Assembly: GCA_002746155.1 (NCBI GenBank)
Contig: NVWF01000012.1
Location: 69,882 to 109,433 of the forward strand
DNA: 39,552 bases
Direction: 5' to 3'
Source of the DNA: Gammaproteobacteria bacterium
Lineage (GTDB): Bacteria; Pseudomonadota; Gammaproteobacteria; Enterobacterales; GCA-2746155
Shown here: piece after piece, positions 25,508 through 33,184 of the stretch
How the letters are laid out: each line of letters opens with the position of its first letter
How positions within the stretch are numbered: position 1 is the stretch's first letter
The notes under the pieces: model-generated
Database searches by the model: none
Seen by the model: the letters and a program-made list of their open reading frames with translations, nothing else
Told to the model about the DNA's origin: nothing
Made by a program: the position numbers and the translations under genes

Positions 25508-26215
25508 ATGTATAAATTGCACATAGGTAACAAGAACTATTCATCCTGGTCATTTCGTCCTTGGTTATTAATGACTGAACTTACTATACCTTTTAAAGAA
25601 CAGATGAATCCCTTCGCAGAAGATTCTAATTGGGATAAATTCAGGTCCTTTAGTCCTACGGGGTTAGTACCTTGTCTTGAAGATTTAACGGCTGAAAACA
25701 AGCTAGCTATTTGGGACTCTTTGGCTATCATTGAATACCTTGCAGAAGACTACCCGAATGTTTGGCCTGCTCAGAAAGAAGCCAGGGCTTGGGCTCGTTC
25801 TGCCGCGGCAGAAATGCATTCAGGATTTTCATATATTAGGAATCAATGGCCAATGAATTGTGCGCTTAGAATTGAACCATTTAGCATTTCCTCATGTCTT
25901 CAAAAAGAACTTAATCGTTTGGAAGAACTATGGAATGAAGGATTATCGCGGTTTTCTGGACCCTATCTAGCCGGTGATAAATTTACCGCTGTAGATGCCT
26001 TTTATGCTCCAATTATTTTTCGATTTCGAACCTTTGGTTATAAATTAACTGGAAAACCTTTAGAGTATTATAACTTGATGCATTCCATAGACTCTGTTCA
26101 GAGGTGGGATTCGGAAGCAATTGTTGAACCCTGGCGAGAAGTAAGCCATGAACTGGAATTTGTTGAAACAGGGAAAATAATCAAAGATCACCGTGAAAAT
26201 CAACCTGAAAAATAA
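25508..26215 (+). CDS. Glutathione S-transferase
   Basis: A 235-residue soluble GST. The thioredoxin-like N-terminal domain begins YKLHIGNKNYSSWSFRPWLL, in which SSWS supplies the likely catalytic Ser. The cis-Pro turn is GLVPCLED and the glutathione-binding pair is WDSLAIIEYLAEDYP. The helical C-terminal domain carries the N-capping SGPYLAGDKFTAVDAFYAPI. This layout matches the zeta/YfcF-like bacterial group. The substrate is unknown. It is convergent with the DHH gene, separated by 34 bases without a visible terminator. The C-terminal ~25 residues (after SHELEFVE) are extra and charged. Confidence 0.9.
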   Translation: MYKLHIGNKNYSSWSFRPWLLMTELTIPFKEQMNPFAEDSNWDKFRSFSPTGLVPCLEDLTAENKLAIWDSLAIIEYLAEDYPNVWPAQKEARAWARSAAAEMHSGFSYIRNQWPMNCALRIEPFSISSCLQKELNRLEELWNEGLSRFSGPYLAGDKFTAVDAFYAPIIFRFRTFGYKLTGKPLEYYNLMHSIDSVQRWDSEAIVEPWREVSHELEFVETGKIIKDHRENQPEK

Positions 26216-26249
26216 TGGCGGCTGATTAGACTTGTTACTGGTATGACTG

Positions 26250-27209
26250 TTAGGGATAAAATTGATTAAATTGCTCAATAAAAGCGTCGAGATTACCAAA
26301 GGATAAATCGTTAATTCCAGCTGCAGCTGCTCGACCACCACCTGTTTCAAATTGACGACAAAATACATCTGCACCGGTTTTATTGTTTAGTGGAGCTCTG
26401 ATACTTACTAGATAATTTCCATTAGCTTTTAAAGTTAATACTGCGTGGGCTCGATGTGGAAATTGATTCGCTAAATCATTTCCATAAACACCTCCCACTC
26501 GTCTAGCCCAAGTCTCATTGGGTAAAATAAATATTGCTACATTAGTTTGTTCTAAGTGGGCATGAATGTCAGCGGCTGTTGCCATATCTTGGTGATAGCC
26601 CTTTTCTAACTTTTCAAAATCTTCACCATCACTTTTGATAAAATCTAAAGGGTTTTTGTAGTGAGATAAACAGGTATAAAGTTTGATGGGGGTGATATGT
26701 AAGTCATCAAGAGATGCCCCATAACCGTTGTAGTTTATGTAGATTCCAAGTCTTTCCAATGACTCTATTTCAGAGTCGGTTAAGTTAATGGATTTACATA
26801 AAGCTAAAGCGCTCTTCTTTAAGTTATCTCCAAAAGCACCCACGATTGCCCATTCTACGAATTGCCCTTTTAACTGCACATTAATTAGAAGACTAGTGCA
26901 GATGTCAGGCGCTGTGTTGATAAGGGTTTTGAGATTAGGATGCTCAGGAATGTCACCTGCAAAATGATGATCCACATAATAAACACTTGCTCCCTTAGCA
27001 AGAGCTTCTTCTAGACCTAAGCGATTTTTATCTAGAGAGACATCAAGTACCACCACTTGATCATCTTTATTGGCTGAAACTTTACTCAGAAGGTTAATGT
27101 CACGCTTTACACCCGTGATTAGCTGGGAATCTTTAGGTTCAGCTAGTCTAAGTTGTAACAGAGCACAAATCCCATCTGCATCTCCATTGAAAACATCAAA
27201 ACGTGTCAT
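26250..27209 (-). CDS. DHH-family phosphoesterase
   Basis: A 319-residue protein of the DHH superfamily. The N-terminal metal motif is FNGDADGICAL, a second Asp is in VVLDVSLD, and the signature is YYVDHHFAG (residues ~89-97). The DHHA1 substrate domain ends with GGGRAAAAGI. Family members hydrolyse phosphodiesters (nanoRNA, cyclic dinucleotides, pAp) or are related phosphatases. Length without extra domains is compatible with several of these and I do not choose one. AAGGA eight bases before the ATG supports the start. It is the last gene in the unit after the aminoadipate-semialdehyde and Leu dehydrogenases, 27 bases from the latter, an unusual partner for amino-acid catabolism. Confidence 0.87.
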   Translation of the reverse strand: MTRFDVFNGDADGICALLQLRLAEPKDSQLITGVKRDINLLSKVSANKDDQVVVLDVSLDKNRLGLEEALAKGASVYYVDHHFAGDIPEHPNLKTLINTAPDICTSLLINVQLKGQFVEWAIVGAFGDNLKKSALALCKSINLTDSEIESLERLGIYINYNGYGASLDDLHITPIKLYTCLSHYKNPLDFIKSDGEDFEKLEKGYHQDMATAADIHAHLEQTNVAIFILPNETWARRVGGVYGNDLANQFPHRAHAVLTLKANGNYLVSIRAPLNNKTGADVFCRQFETGGGRAAAAGINDLSFGNLDAFIEQFNQFYP

Positions 27210-27236
27210 TGTGAATCCTTTTAGTGTCTAGTGCTT

Positions 27237-28271
27237 TTACCGGGTCGCTCGATCTATCCTTTCTCGAGCTAACTGATCGGCAATTTGATTGGTGGTATTG
27301 CCTTCTCTAGCTGATGTTTCAAAGACCTCGGTAAGGGTGTCATATATTTCATCAACTTTTTTCATGGCATTTTCAAGTGAATAATTTTCTTCAAAAGAGA
27401 TATTAATTATTCCACCTGCGTTAATAACGTAGTCAGGGGCATAAAGAATCCCTTTTTTCATTAACTCTGTACCATGTCGATCTTCTGCCAGTTGATTATT
27501 AGCAGCACCAGCAACAATACTACATTGCAAGCGATTAATGGTTTGATCATTAATTGTTGCACCAAGGGCACAGGGTGCATAGATATCTACATCTTGATCA
27601 TAGATTTCATCAATGCCAACAGCAATAGCATTGAACTCTTCCACAACCTTATCTATGGAGGCTTGATTGATATCACTTACGATTAATTTTGCACCTTCTT
27701 CATGAAGATATCGGCAAAGATAATAGCCAACATGACCAACTCCTTGAACAGAGATTGTTGTGCCTGCAAGGCTATCTCTGGCAAATTTGTGTTGAACAGC
27801 TGCTTTAATGCCCTTATATACGCCGTAGGCCGTTAAAGGAGAAGGGTCGCCACTTTTACCTTCAAGTCCTGCTACATAATCCGATTCAGTGTGTACAATT
27901 GCCATGTCCGCAGTGGTAATTCCTACGTCTTCAGCTGTCACATATCGACCGTTAAGATGATTTAAAAAGCGGCCATAGGCTTTAAAAAGTTGTTCTGTCT
28001 TCATGGTTTTTGAGTCACCTAGGATGACTCCTTTGCCACCACCAAAAGGCAAACCTGCCATAGCATTCTTATAGGTCATACCACGTGATAATCTTAACGC
28101 ATCAATGAGTGCTTCTTCATCACTTGCATATTCCCACATTCTACAACCACCTACAGCAGGTCCGAGGGCCGTGCTGTGAATACAGATGATGGCTTTTAGA
28201 CCTGATTTTTCATCATTACAAAATACAACCTGTTCATGCTCATTAAACGCATCTAGATTGAATACTGTCAT
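27237..28271 (-). CDS. Leucine/valine-type amino-acid dehydrogenase
   Basis: A 344-residue enzyme of the Glu/Leu/Phe/Val dehydrogenase superfamily, at the length of leucine/valine dehydrogenases and shorter than glutamate dehydrogenase. The substrate domain has GPAVGGCRMW, GMTYKNAMAGLPFGGGKGVI (catalytic Lys in GGGKG) and TAEDVGITTADM. The NAD domain has GVGHVGYYLCRYL and APCALGATIN, followed by PDYVINAGGIINISFE. It deaminates a branched-chain or aromatic amino acid to the 2-oxoacid with NAD. GAGGAA seven bases before the ATG supports the start. It lies between the aminoadipate-semialdehyde dehydrogenase gene (44 bases) and the DHH gene (27 bases), all on one strand. Leu/Val preference is by homology only. 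Confidence 0.9.
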   Translation of the reverse strand: MTVFNLDAFNEHEQVVFCNDEKSGLKAIICIHSTALGPAVGGCRMWEYASDEEALIDALRLSRGMTYKNAMAGLPFGGGKGVILGDSKTMKTEQLFKAYGRFLNHLNGRYVTAEDVGITTADMAIVHTESDYVAGLEGKSGDPSPLTAYGVYKGIKAAVQHKFARDSLAGTTISVQGVGHVGYYLCRYLHEEGAKLIVSDINQASIDKVVEEFNAIAVGIDEIYDQDVDIYAPCALGATINDQTINRLQCSIVAGAANNQLAEDRHGTELMKKGILYAPDYVINAGGIINISFEENYSLENAMKKVDEIYDTLTEVFETSAREGNTTNQIADQLARERIDRATR

Positions 28272-28315
28272 GGATTATTCCTCATTAAATTGGTACCTAC
28301 TATTTTATAGGTAAA

Positions 28316-29839
28316 TTAACCTAGGTTAAATTCGATACCTTGAGCCAGAGTGGGCGTATCACCCCAGAATATAGTATTGGTTTGACGACGCATATAAGCT
28401 TTCCATGCATCAGAACCAGCTTCACGTCCGCCACCCGTTTCTTTTTCACCGCCGAAGGCTCCACCTATCTCAGCGCCAGAGGTGCCGATATTCACGTTAG
28501 CAATACCACAATCACTACCCACTGAAGAAAGGAAAAGTTCAGCGTTTTGTAGACTGTTTGTAAAGATGGCTGATGATAAACCTTGTCTTACGTGGTTTTG
28601 CATTTCGATGGCCTGTTCAATCGTTGAGAAGGTCATGACATACAAAATAGGAGCAAAAGTCTCATCTTGCACAACCTGCCAATCATTTTCTGCTCGAATG
28701 ACAGTGGGCTCAACGAAATGGCCTGGGCCGTTGATGGTTTTACCGCCATAAACAAGCTCGCCACCTGATGCTAGGGCTTTTTCTACAGCTGCTGTGTAAT
28801 TATCAACGGCTACCTGATCTATTAGAGGTCCCATGAGGACGTTAGTATCCAGTGGATCACCAATTTTAACTTGGGCATAAGCATTCTTGATGATAGGCAT
28901 TATTTCATCAATTCGGCTTTCATGTACGATAAGACGTCTTGTTGAGGTGCAACGTTGTCCACAAGTTCCAACTGCTCCAAATACAACGGATGGTATAGCA
29001 TGATTTAAATTTGCTGACTCATCGATAATCAGCGCATTGTTGCCTGATAATTCAAGGAGGCTACGACCCATACGCTCAGCAACACGAACTCCAACCATAC
29101 GACCAATTTGGCTTGATCCTGTGAAGGATAATTTCTGAATGCGTTTGTCATCAATAAATCGATTAGCTAGTTTGTTATCATTGCCATCAATGAATAGACC
29201 AAATAAGCCGTCAAAACCTTCATTAGCCATTACTTTATTGACAATGTTCTGAACAGCAACAGCGGTTAACGGTGTTTTAGGAGAAGGCTTCCAGACAACT
29301 GCATTTCCACAAATAGCAGCTACAAAAGCATTCCACGACCAAACTGCAACTGGGAAGTTAAAGGCGGATATTACGCCGACTATTCCAATAGGATGGTATT
29401 GATCGTACATTCTGTGATCTGGACGTTCTGAATGAGTGGTGTTTCCATAAAGCATTCTAGATTGACCTACAGCAAAATCTGCCATATCGATCATTTCTTG
29501 TACTTCGCCGTCACCTTCAGCCTTAATTTTACCCATTTCCAAGGCAACTAAACTACCTAATGCATCCTTGTGTTCACGTAGAGCATTACCGAGTTTACGA
29601 ACAATTTCGCCTCGAGCGGGAGCTGGCACGCGACGCCACTTAAGCTGAACCTCACGGGCCTTCTCAACCACTAGTTCATAATCAGACTCACTACTAGCAT
29701 ATACATTAGCTATAAGGTCGTCAGTTGCGGGTGAAGTTGAAGCAATGATGCCTTCTGATGTAGTGTTTGACCAATTATCAGAACCCCAGCAAGCGCCGGA
29801 GTTATTATCAGAAATGCCGAGTTGGGTTAGGAAGTCCAT
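28316..29839 (-). CDS. amaB: L-aminoadipate-semialdehyde (piperideine-6-carboxylate) dehydrogenase, ALDH7 type
   Basis: A 507-residue aldehyde dehydrogenase whose length and N-terminus fit the ALDH7/AmaB family. Key segments are [66 protein letters not shown] with the general base, [13 protein letters not shown] with the catalytic Cys, and [20 protein letters not shown] near the end. It oxidises L-2-aminoadipate semialdehyde, in balance with piperideine-6-carboxylate, to 2-aminoadipate in lysine or pipecolate breakdown. AGAGGA five bases before the ATG fixes the start. It is the first gene of a three-gene unit. The 357-base upstream region carries an inverted repeat. Lysine aminotransferase or oxidase genes are not in the window. 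Confidence 0.92.
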   Translation of the reverse strand: MDFLTQLGISDNNSGACWGSDNWSNTTSEGIIASTSPATDDLIANVYASSESDYELVVEKAREVQLKWRRVPAPARGEIVRKLGNALREHKDALGSLVALEMGKIKAEGDGEVQEMIDMADFAVGQSRMLYGNTTHSERPDHRMYDQYHPIGIVGVISAFNFPVAVWSWNAFVAAICGNAVVWKPSPKTPLTAVAVQNIVNKVMANEGFDGLFGLFIDGNDNKLANRFIDDKRIQKLSFTGSSQIGRMVGVRVAERMGRSLLELSGNNALIIDESANLNHAIPSVVFGAVGTCGQRCTSTRRLIVHESRIDEIMPIIKNAYAQVKIGDPLDTNVLMGPLIDQVAVDNYTAAVEKALASGGELVYGGKTINGPGHFVEPTVIRAENDWQVVQDETFAPILYVMTFSTIEQAIEMQNHVRQGLSSAIFTNSLQNAELFLSSVGSDCGIANVNIGTSGAEIGGAFGGEKETGGGREAGSDAWKAYMRRQTNTIFWGDTPTLAQGIEFNLG

Positions 29840-29896
29840 ACGAGTCCTCTTTTTTAAATAAGTAGTTAATTAAGCATTAAATAAGTGTTAATACAC

Positions 29897-29918
29897 GCTC
29901 AAAAGCTTTCCTTTGAGC
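29897..29918. repeat. Inverted repeat upstream of amaB
   Basis: GCTCAAA and TTTGAGC arms of 7 bases flank an 8-base centre that itself contains AAGCTT. It lies about 58 bases before the amaB start. It may be an operator for a regulator of the catabolic unit or a leader hairpin; without homologous sites this is a guess. Confidence 0.35.
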
Positions 29919-30084
29919 AAGATTCTAAGCTGGCGCAACCTTACCATTGAGAAGATAAAGAAACCACTGATTTCGTGCCTATTTCTCAGTAAAAAGGTTA
30001 CCAAAATCTTCATTTTAGAAAAATTTTGATAAAACAATAATTAACATTTATCTGCTTAATTTATTTTGTTCCTGTAATTGATAT

Positions 30085-30113
30085 TTGAGCGCCGTTAATG
30101 CTTCTGGTATAAA
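30085..30113 (+). promoter_or_regulatory. Predicted extended -10 promoter of the DUF4826 gene
   Basis: TTGAGC (30085-30090), a 17-base spacer, then TGG-TATAAA with the -10 hexamer at 30108-30113 and the TGn extension. Transcription would start near 30120, leaving a leader of about 75 bases. Confidence 0.55.
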
Positions 30114-30196
30114 GCTATAAATTTTAGTAAAATTGCCATCTTAAATCAGTTCAAAAGACAGATGTTAATTCTCTAAAAGTGATAGGTAAGTCCATT

Positions 30197-30646
30197 ATGT
30201 CAGAAGAAATACAGCAAGAATCCCCAGATCCTCAAATGACCGAACAGCAATGGATCCAGAAAGAAGCGGGGGCAGTTTTAGGATATTGCAGCAGTAAAGG
30301 TCTCCAGGTAACGGATTTCATTAATGACAAAAGTGCCATTTTGCCACCCTTTGTTGCTGTTTGGTTAGTTTTATCCAAGCAAACAAATGAAAAATACTGG
30401 GTTATATCGGGAGATTTACCCATCGATCACATTCCTTTTAAGATTGCTAAAGCTCCTCGTGAAGCACTACGTCACTTTTCATTAGGATGGCAGCTTAAAG
30501 CCGATCGACTTCTGGCAAGCATAGAAGAAGCTCAACCTCAGTTAAATGATGCGGGTAAACAAACTGAATTTGCAGACCTATTGATATCTAGGGCAGAAAT
30601 GTTAGCTGAACTTATCCAAAATGATGAAATGTGGCATAAACAATAA
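30197..30646 (+). CDS. DUF4826 family protein
   Basis: A 149-residue soluble protein. It matches the DUF4826 pattern: PPFVAVWLVLSKQTNEKYWV then ISGDLPIDHI, REALRHFSLGWQLKADRLL, and a final helix FADLLISRAEMLAELIQND before a short tail. The family is of unknown function and found mostly in marine gammaproteobacteria. The ATG at 30197 (MSEEIQQESPDPQMTEQQWI) is preferred over an in-frame GTG at 30179, because AGGTAAG stands about ten bases upstream of it. The protein has no signal, membrane segment or cysteine cluster. It is convergent with the MATE gene, two bases apart, so transcripts probably overlap. Confidence 0.85.
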   Translation: MSEEIQQESPDPQMTEQQWIQKEAGAVLGYCSSKGLQVTDFINDKSAILPPFVAVWLVLSKQTNEKYWVISGDLPIDHIPFKIAKAPREALRHFSLGWQLKADRLLASIEEAQPQLNDAGKQTEFADLLISRAEMLAELIQNDEMWHKQ

Positions 30647-30648
30647 TC

Positions 30649-32016
30649 TTAGGAAAATGACCTGTCCGAGGCCAGGCGCTTCAAGACTACTTGTAGTCTA
30701 AATATAAGTAGAATCGCAGCAGTGGCTAGTCCTGCAATGAAACCGAACCAATAGCCAGCTGCCTGTAGTTGAACTACTTCAGCCAAATAATAGCCTACTG
30801 GAAAGCCAATTAGCCAATAAGATATGCCTGATAAAAACATGGGTACAAAGGTATCTTTCATCCCTCTAAGCGCTGAAGCCGTTGCAACTTGAAAGCCATC
30901 GAATATCATAAATAGCGTTGCAATATAGATAAGTTTTATCGTTAAATCAATAACTTGAACTTGATCAGTATAAATCTCAACTAATTGTGCGGTGAACAAT
31001 AGTGCAATAAAAATTGAGCAAAGCGAAAAGAACACTGAGTAGCCTAGTCCAATGTAGGAGGCTCTTTTAACGCCATCATAAGAGTGGCGCCCAATAGCAT
31101 GACCCACTCTTGCCGATATTGCCACGGATAGCCCTAAGGGAAACATATAGGCTAAGCTGGAGAGGTTCATGGCTATCTGATGAGCTGCAATGGTTTCTAT
31201 ACTATAGCGACCAATGAAAAGACCTACGGCTCCAAACATGAGTACCTCTAAACCAATGGTTGCTGATAGAGGCAGACCTAGTTTTAAAATCTCTTTAAAA
31301 ACTCGAACTTGTGGTTTATGGAAGTGCTTGAAGAAAATAAGGTGCTTGTATTTAGGCGTGAATATTGTATAAACCAGTAAGATTGTTAAGATTAAGCACC
31401 AGACAACTGACGTTGCATAACCTAAGCCAATTGCTCCCAAAGTGGGCATGCCTAGGTATCCGTACATAAAAATGTAATTTAATGCAATGTTAAATGGGAT
31501 GGCTGTTAAGGAAATATACATTATCACCTTAGTGGAAAATAAGCCTTCATTTAAAGATCTTAATACAAAGAATAAAAATAGCGGTATCACACCCCAGGCT
31601 AAGGCTTCTAGATAACCAGTAACCACGGGAATTATTGACGGTTGAACACCAATTATCTGCATAAGCACTTTAAGTTGATACATTAAGAATATGGTGGGTA
31701 TAGCAACGACAATGGCGATATAAATACCATGGCGAAAATATTCGCCTACTTTGTTATAACGACCTGCACCATTTGCTTGGGCAACTAGGGGATTCAACGA
31801 CATGATGATACCCATGGAAAAAACAAGTAGAGGTACAAAAAGATTACTACCTACCGAAATAGCGGCGAGGGCAGATGTGCTAAGATTTCCAGCCATGATA
31901 GTATCAATTGCACCCATGGACATTTGAGCAACTTGAGCAATAATTGCAGGAGTTGCTAGTTTTAGCATCTCTTTTGATTCATTTTTATTGGCTGGATCAG
32001 CTAAAAATTTTTTCAT
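30649..32016 (-). CDS. MATE-family multidrug/Na+ efflux transporter (NorM-like)
   Basis: A 455-residue membrane protein with twelve hydrophobic segments in two six-helix bundles, each led by the MATE pattern. The first is MLKLATPAIIAQVAQMSMGA then IDTIMAGNLSTSALAAIS. The second is ILKLGLPLSATIGLEVLMFG. NPLVAQANGAGR and SARVGHAIGR are the matching conserved loops after the second helices. MATE proteins export cationic drugs or metabolites against Na+ or H+. Coupling ion and substrate cannot be read from the sequence. There is no clear Shine-Dalgarno before the ATG. The gene stands alone, with 156 bases to the next minus-strand gene upstream and convergence with the DUF4826 gene downstream. Confidence 0.93.
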   Translation of the reverse strand: MKKFLADPANKNESKEMLKLATPAIIAQVAQMSMGAIDTIMAGNLSTSALAAISVGSNLFVPLLVFSMGIIMSLNPLVAQANGAGRYNKVGEYFRHGIYIAIVVAIPTIFLMYQLKVLMQIIGVQPSIIPVVTGYLEALAWGVIPLFLFFVLRSLNEGLFSTKVIMYISLTAIPFNIALNYIFMYGYLGMPTLGAIGLGYATSVVWCLILTILLVYTIFTPKYKHLIFFKHFHKPQVRVFKEILKLGLPLSATIGLEVLMFGAVGLFIGRYSIETIAAHQIAMNLSSLAYMFPLGLSVAISARVGHAIGRHSYDGVKRASYIGLGYSVFFSLCSIFIALLFTAQLVEIYTDQVQVIDLTIKLIYIATLFMIFDGFQVATASALRGMKDTFVPMFLSGISYWLIGFPVGYYLAEVVQLQAAGYWFGFIAGLATAAILLIFRLQVVLKRLASDRSFS

Positions 32017-32172
32017 TGCTAGATTAGTTTACTTGGTCTTTATAATGATCGGACAGAGATTCTAGATGTTCGTAAAAGCGATTGCAATCATTAAATTAAT
32101 ATCATTAAATACAAAAAGATACCAAGCTTAGTTAATGTAATTTATAGGAATTAATGTTAGCTATTTATCGAG

Positions 32173-32703
32173 CTAAATGAAAAGCTGGCGTATTTCAGAT
32201 AGGGGAGTGCTGCAATTCCACACAGTATTAAAAAATTCAAGCTGTTGACGACATTCATACTGGGCTGAATAATTAATGATTGCCGAATAATCTGTAGCAA
32301 CAGGTCGATAAACTATTGCCTTGCCATCGACCATTAAAAAGCTAAAAACAGATGACTGATAATCTTCATTGGTTTTGCGAATGGAGATAAAGCTAGAGAA
32401 CTTTCTAGAAAGCTCAACAAGGCAATGACCTTGCTTAATCGCTAAGCTGGGATCAGCTAGTAATATCCTTAAGTGACTTCTCGGACTTATTTTTACAAAT
32501 TGTTTTATTGCATCGGCGATTTCGTTTGAGTCTAAAATTCTCGGATCTAGATTGTGTGAAAACAACTCTATGCTATGTCGTGCTTGGGTAATTAGGCTTA
32601 AGGATGCTGAAGCATTAGTCCTAGAATTGTCAGCTTTCAAGGTTGGATATTTAGCACCGACTGAGTAACTGGAAAAATCTTCAGGATAAGTCACACCGTT
32701 CAT
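32173..32703 (-). CDS. DUF7931-like (PLD-fold) protein paired with a GNAT
   Basis: A 176-residue protein resembling the DUF7931 family, which is usually next to or fused with GNAT proteins. Its plan is that of one phospholipase-D-fold unit: LSLITQARHSIELFSHNLDP, a middle SHLRILLADPSLAIKQG strand-helix, and FSFLMVDGKAIVYRP. In true PLD enzymes the last segment carries HxKxxxxD; here the His is Phe and no HKD motif exists anywhere, so catalysis of that type is not expected. A binding role is more likely. Its ATG overlaps the stop of the upstream GNAT by four bases (ATGA), so the two are translated together. No signal or membrane segment is seen. Confidence 0.72.
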   Translation of the reverse strand: MNGVTYPEDFSSYSVGAKYPTLKADNSRTNASASLSLITQARHSIELFSHNLDPRILDSNEIADAIKQFVKISPRSHLRILLADPSLAIKQGHCLVELSRKFSSFISIRKTNEDYQSSVFSFLMVDGKAIVYRPVATDYSAIINYSAQYECRQQLEFFNTVWNCSTPLSEIRQLFI

Positions 32704-33140
32704 TTATACAGACCTAATGGAAGCACCATCCGCTGATGTGGGATGCCTGCCTCCATAAACACAGGGCCTTCAGAGATAAATCCAAAGTCTTGATAAAAAT
32801 CTATGGCATGGGTTTGAGAGTTTAGATACACCAGGCTGTGATTAGCTTCTCGTGCAAGGTCGATTAATAGATTAAGTAGAGCTGTTCCAACACCTAGGTG
32901 ACGACAAGATGCCATAACGGCTATTCGTCCTATGTGTCCACTCGGTAATAAGCGTCCTGTGCCAACAATTTCATTAGCATCAGTTAAAGCAATAGCATGT
33001 TGACAAAGATGATCGCGACCATCCCATTCTATCTTACGGGACACTCCCTGTTCTAGAACAAAAACAATTTCACGAAGTGTTCGTATTAACTCTGACTGTT
33101 CCGGCCAGGTTGCTTTTTTTATGGAAAGTGAATTCACCAT
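32700..33140 (-). CDS. GNAT-family N-acetyltransferase (ElaA/YjcF-like)
   Basis: A 146-residue acetyltransferase. I use ATG 33140, which has AGGA seven bases upstream; a GTG just before it is also in frame. Features are VFVLEQGVSRKIEWDGRDHL (the conserved V-F-V-x-EQ-x-V... segment of this branch), HAIALTDANEIVGTGRLLPS, the acetyl-CoA loop RHLGVGTALLNLL, and YLNSQTHAIDFYQDFGFISE. E. coli ElaA has the same layout and no firmly known acceptor. It lies 44 bases after roxA on the same strand and overlaps the DUF7931-like gene. In related genomes the same GNAT often sits close to purB/roxA, which supports common control. Confidence 0.9.
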   Translation of the reverse strand: MVNSLSIKKATWPEQSELIRTLREIVFVLEQGVSRKIEWDGRDHLCQHAIALTDANEIVGTGRLLPSGHIGRIAVMASCRHLGVGTALLNLLIDLAREANHSLVYLNSQTHAIDFYQDFGFISEGPVFMEAGIPHQRMVLPLGLYK

Positions 33141-33184
33141 CACTTTTTCCTGATTTAAATTTCTAATAAAAGACTAGTGAACCT

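Larger units (their letters stand above)
29840..30196 (+). other. 357-base divergent intergenic region
   Basis: It separates amaB (minus) from the DUF4826 gene (plus). It is A/T-rich with no convincing reading frame on either strand. It holds the inverted repeat at 29897-29918 near amaB and the predicted promoter at 30085-30113 for the plus-strand gene. In between (about 29920-30080) I see nothing I can name. I find no known riboswitch fold or small RNA with a terminator. Confidence 0.6.

Noticed and set aside
32157-32176. Inverted repeat TTAGCT...AGCTAA at the end of the DUF7931-like gene as a terminator
   Set aside because: The stem is short and A/T-rich, and the minus strand beyond it has no T-run.
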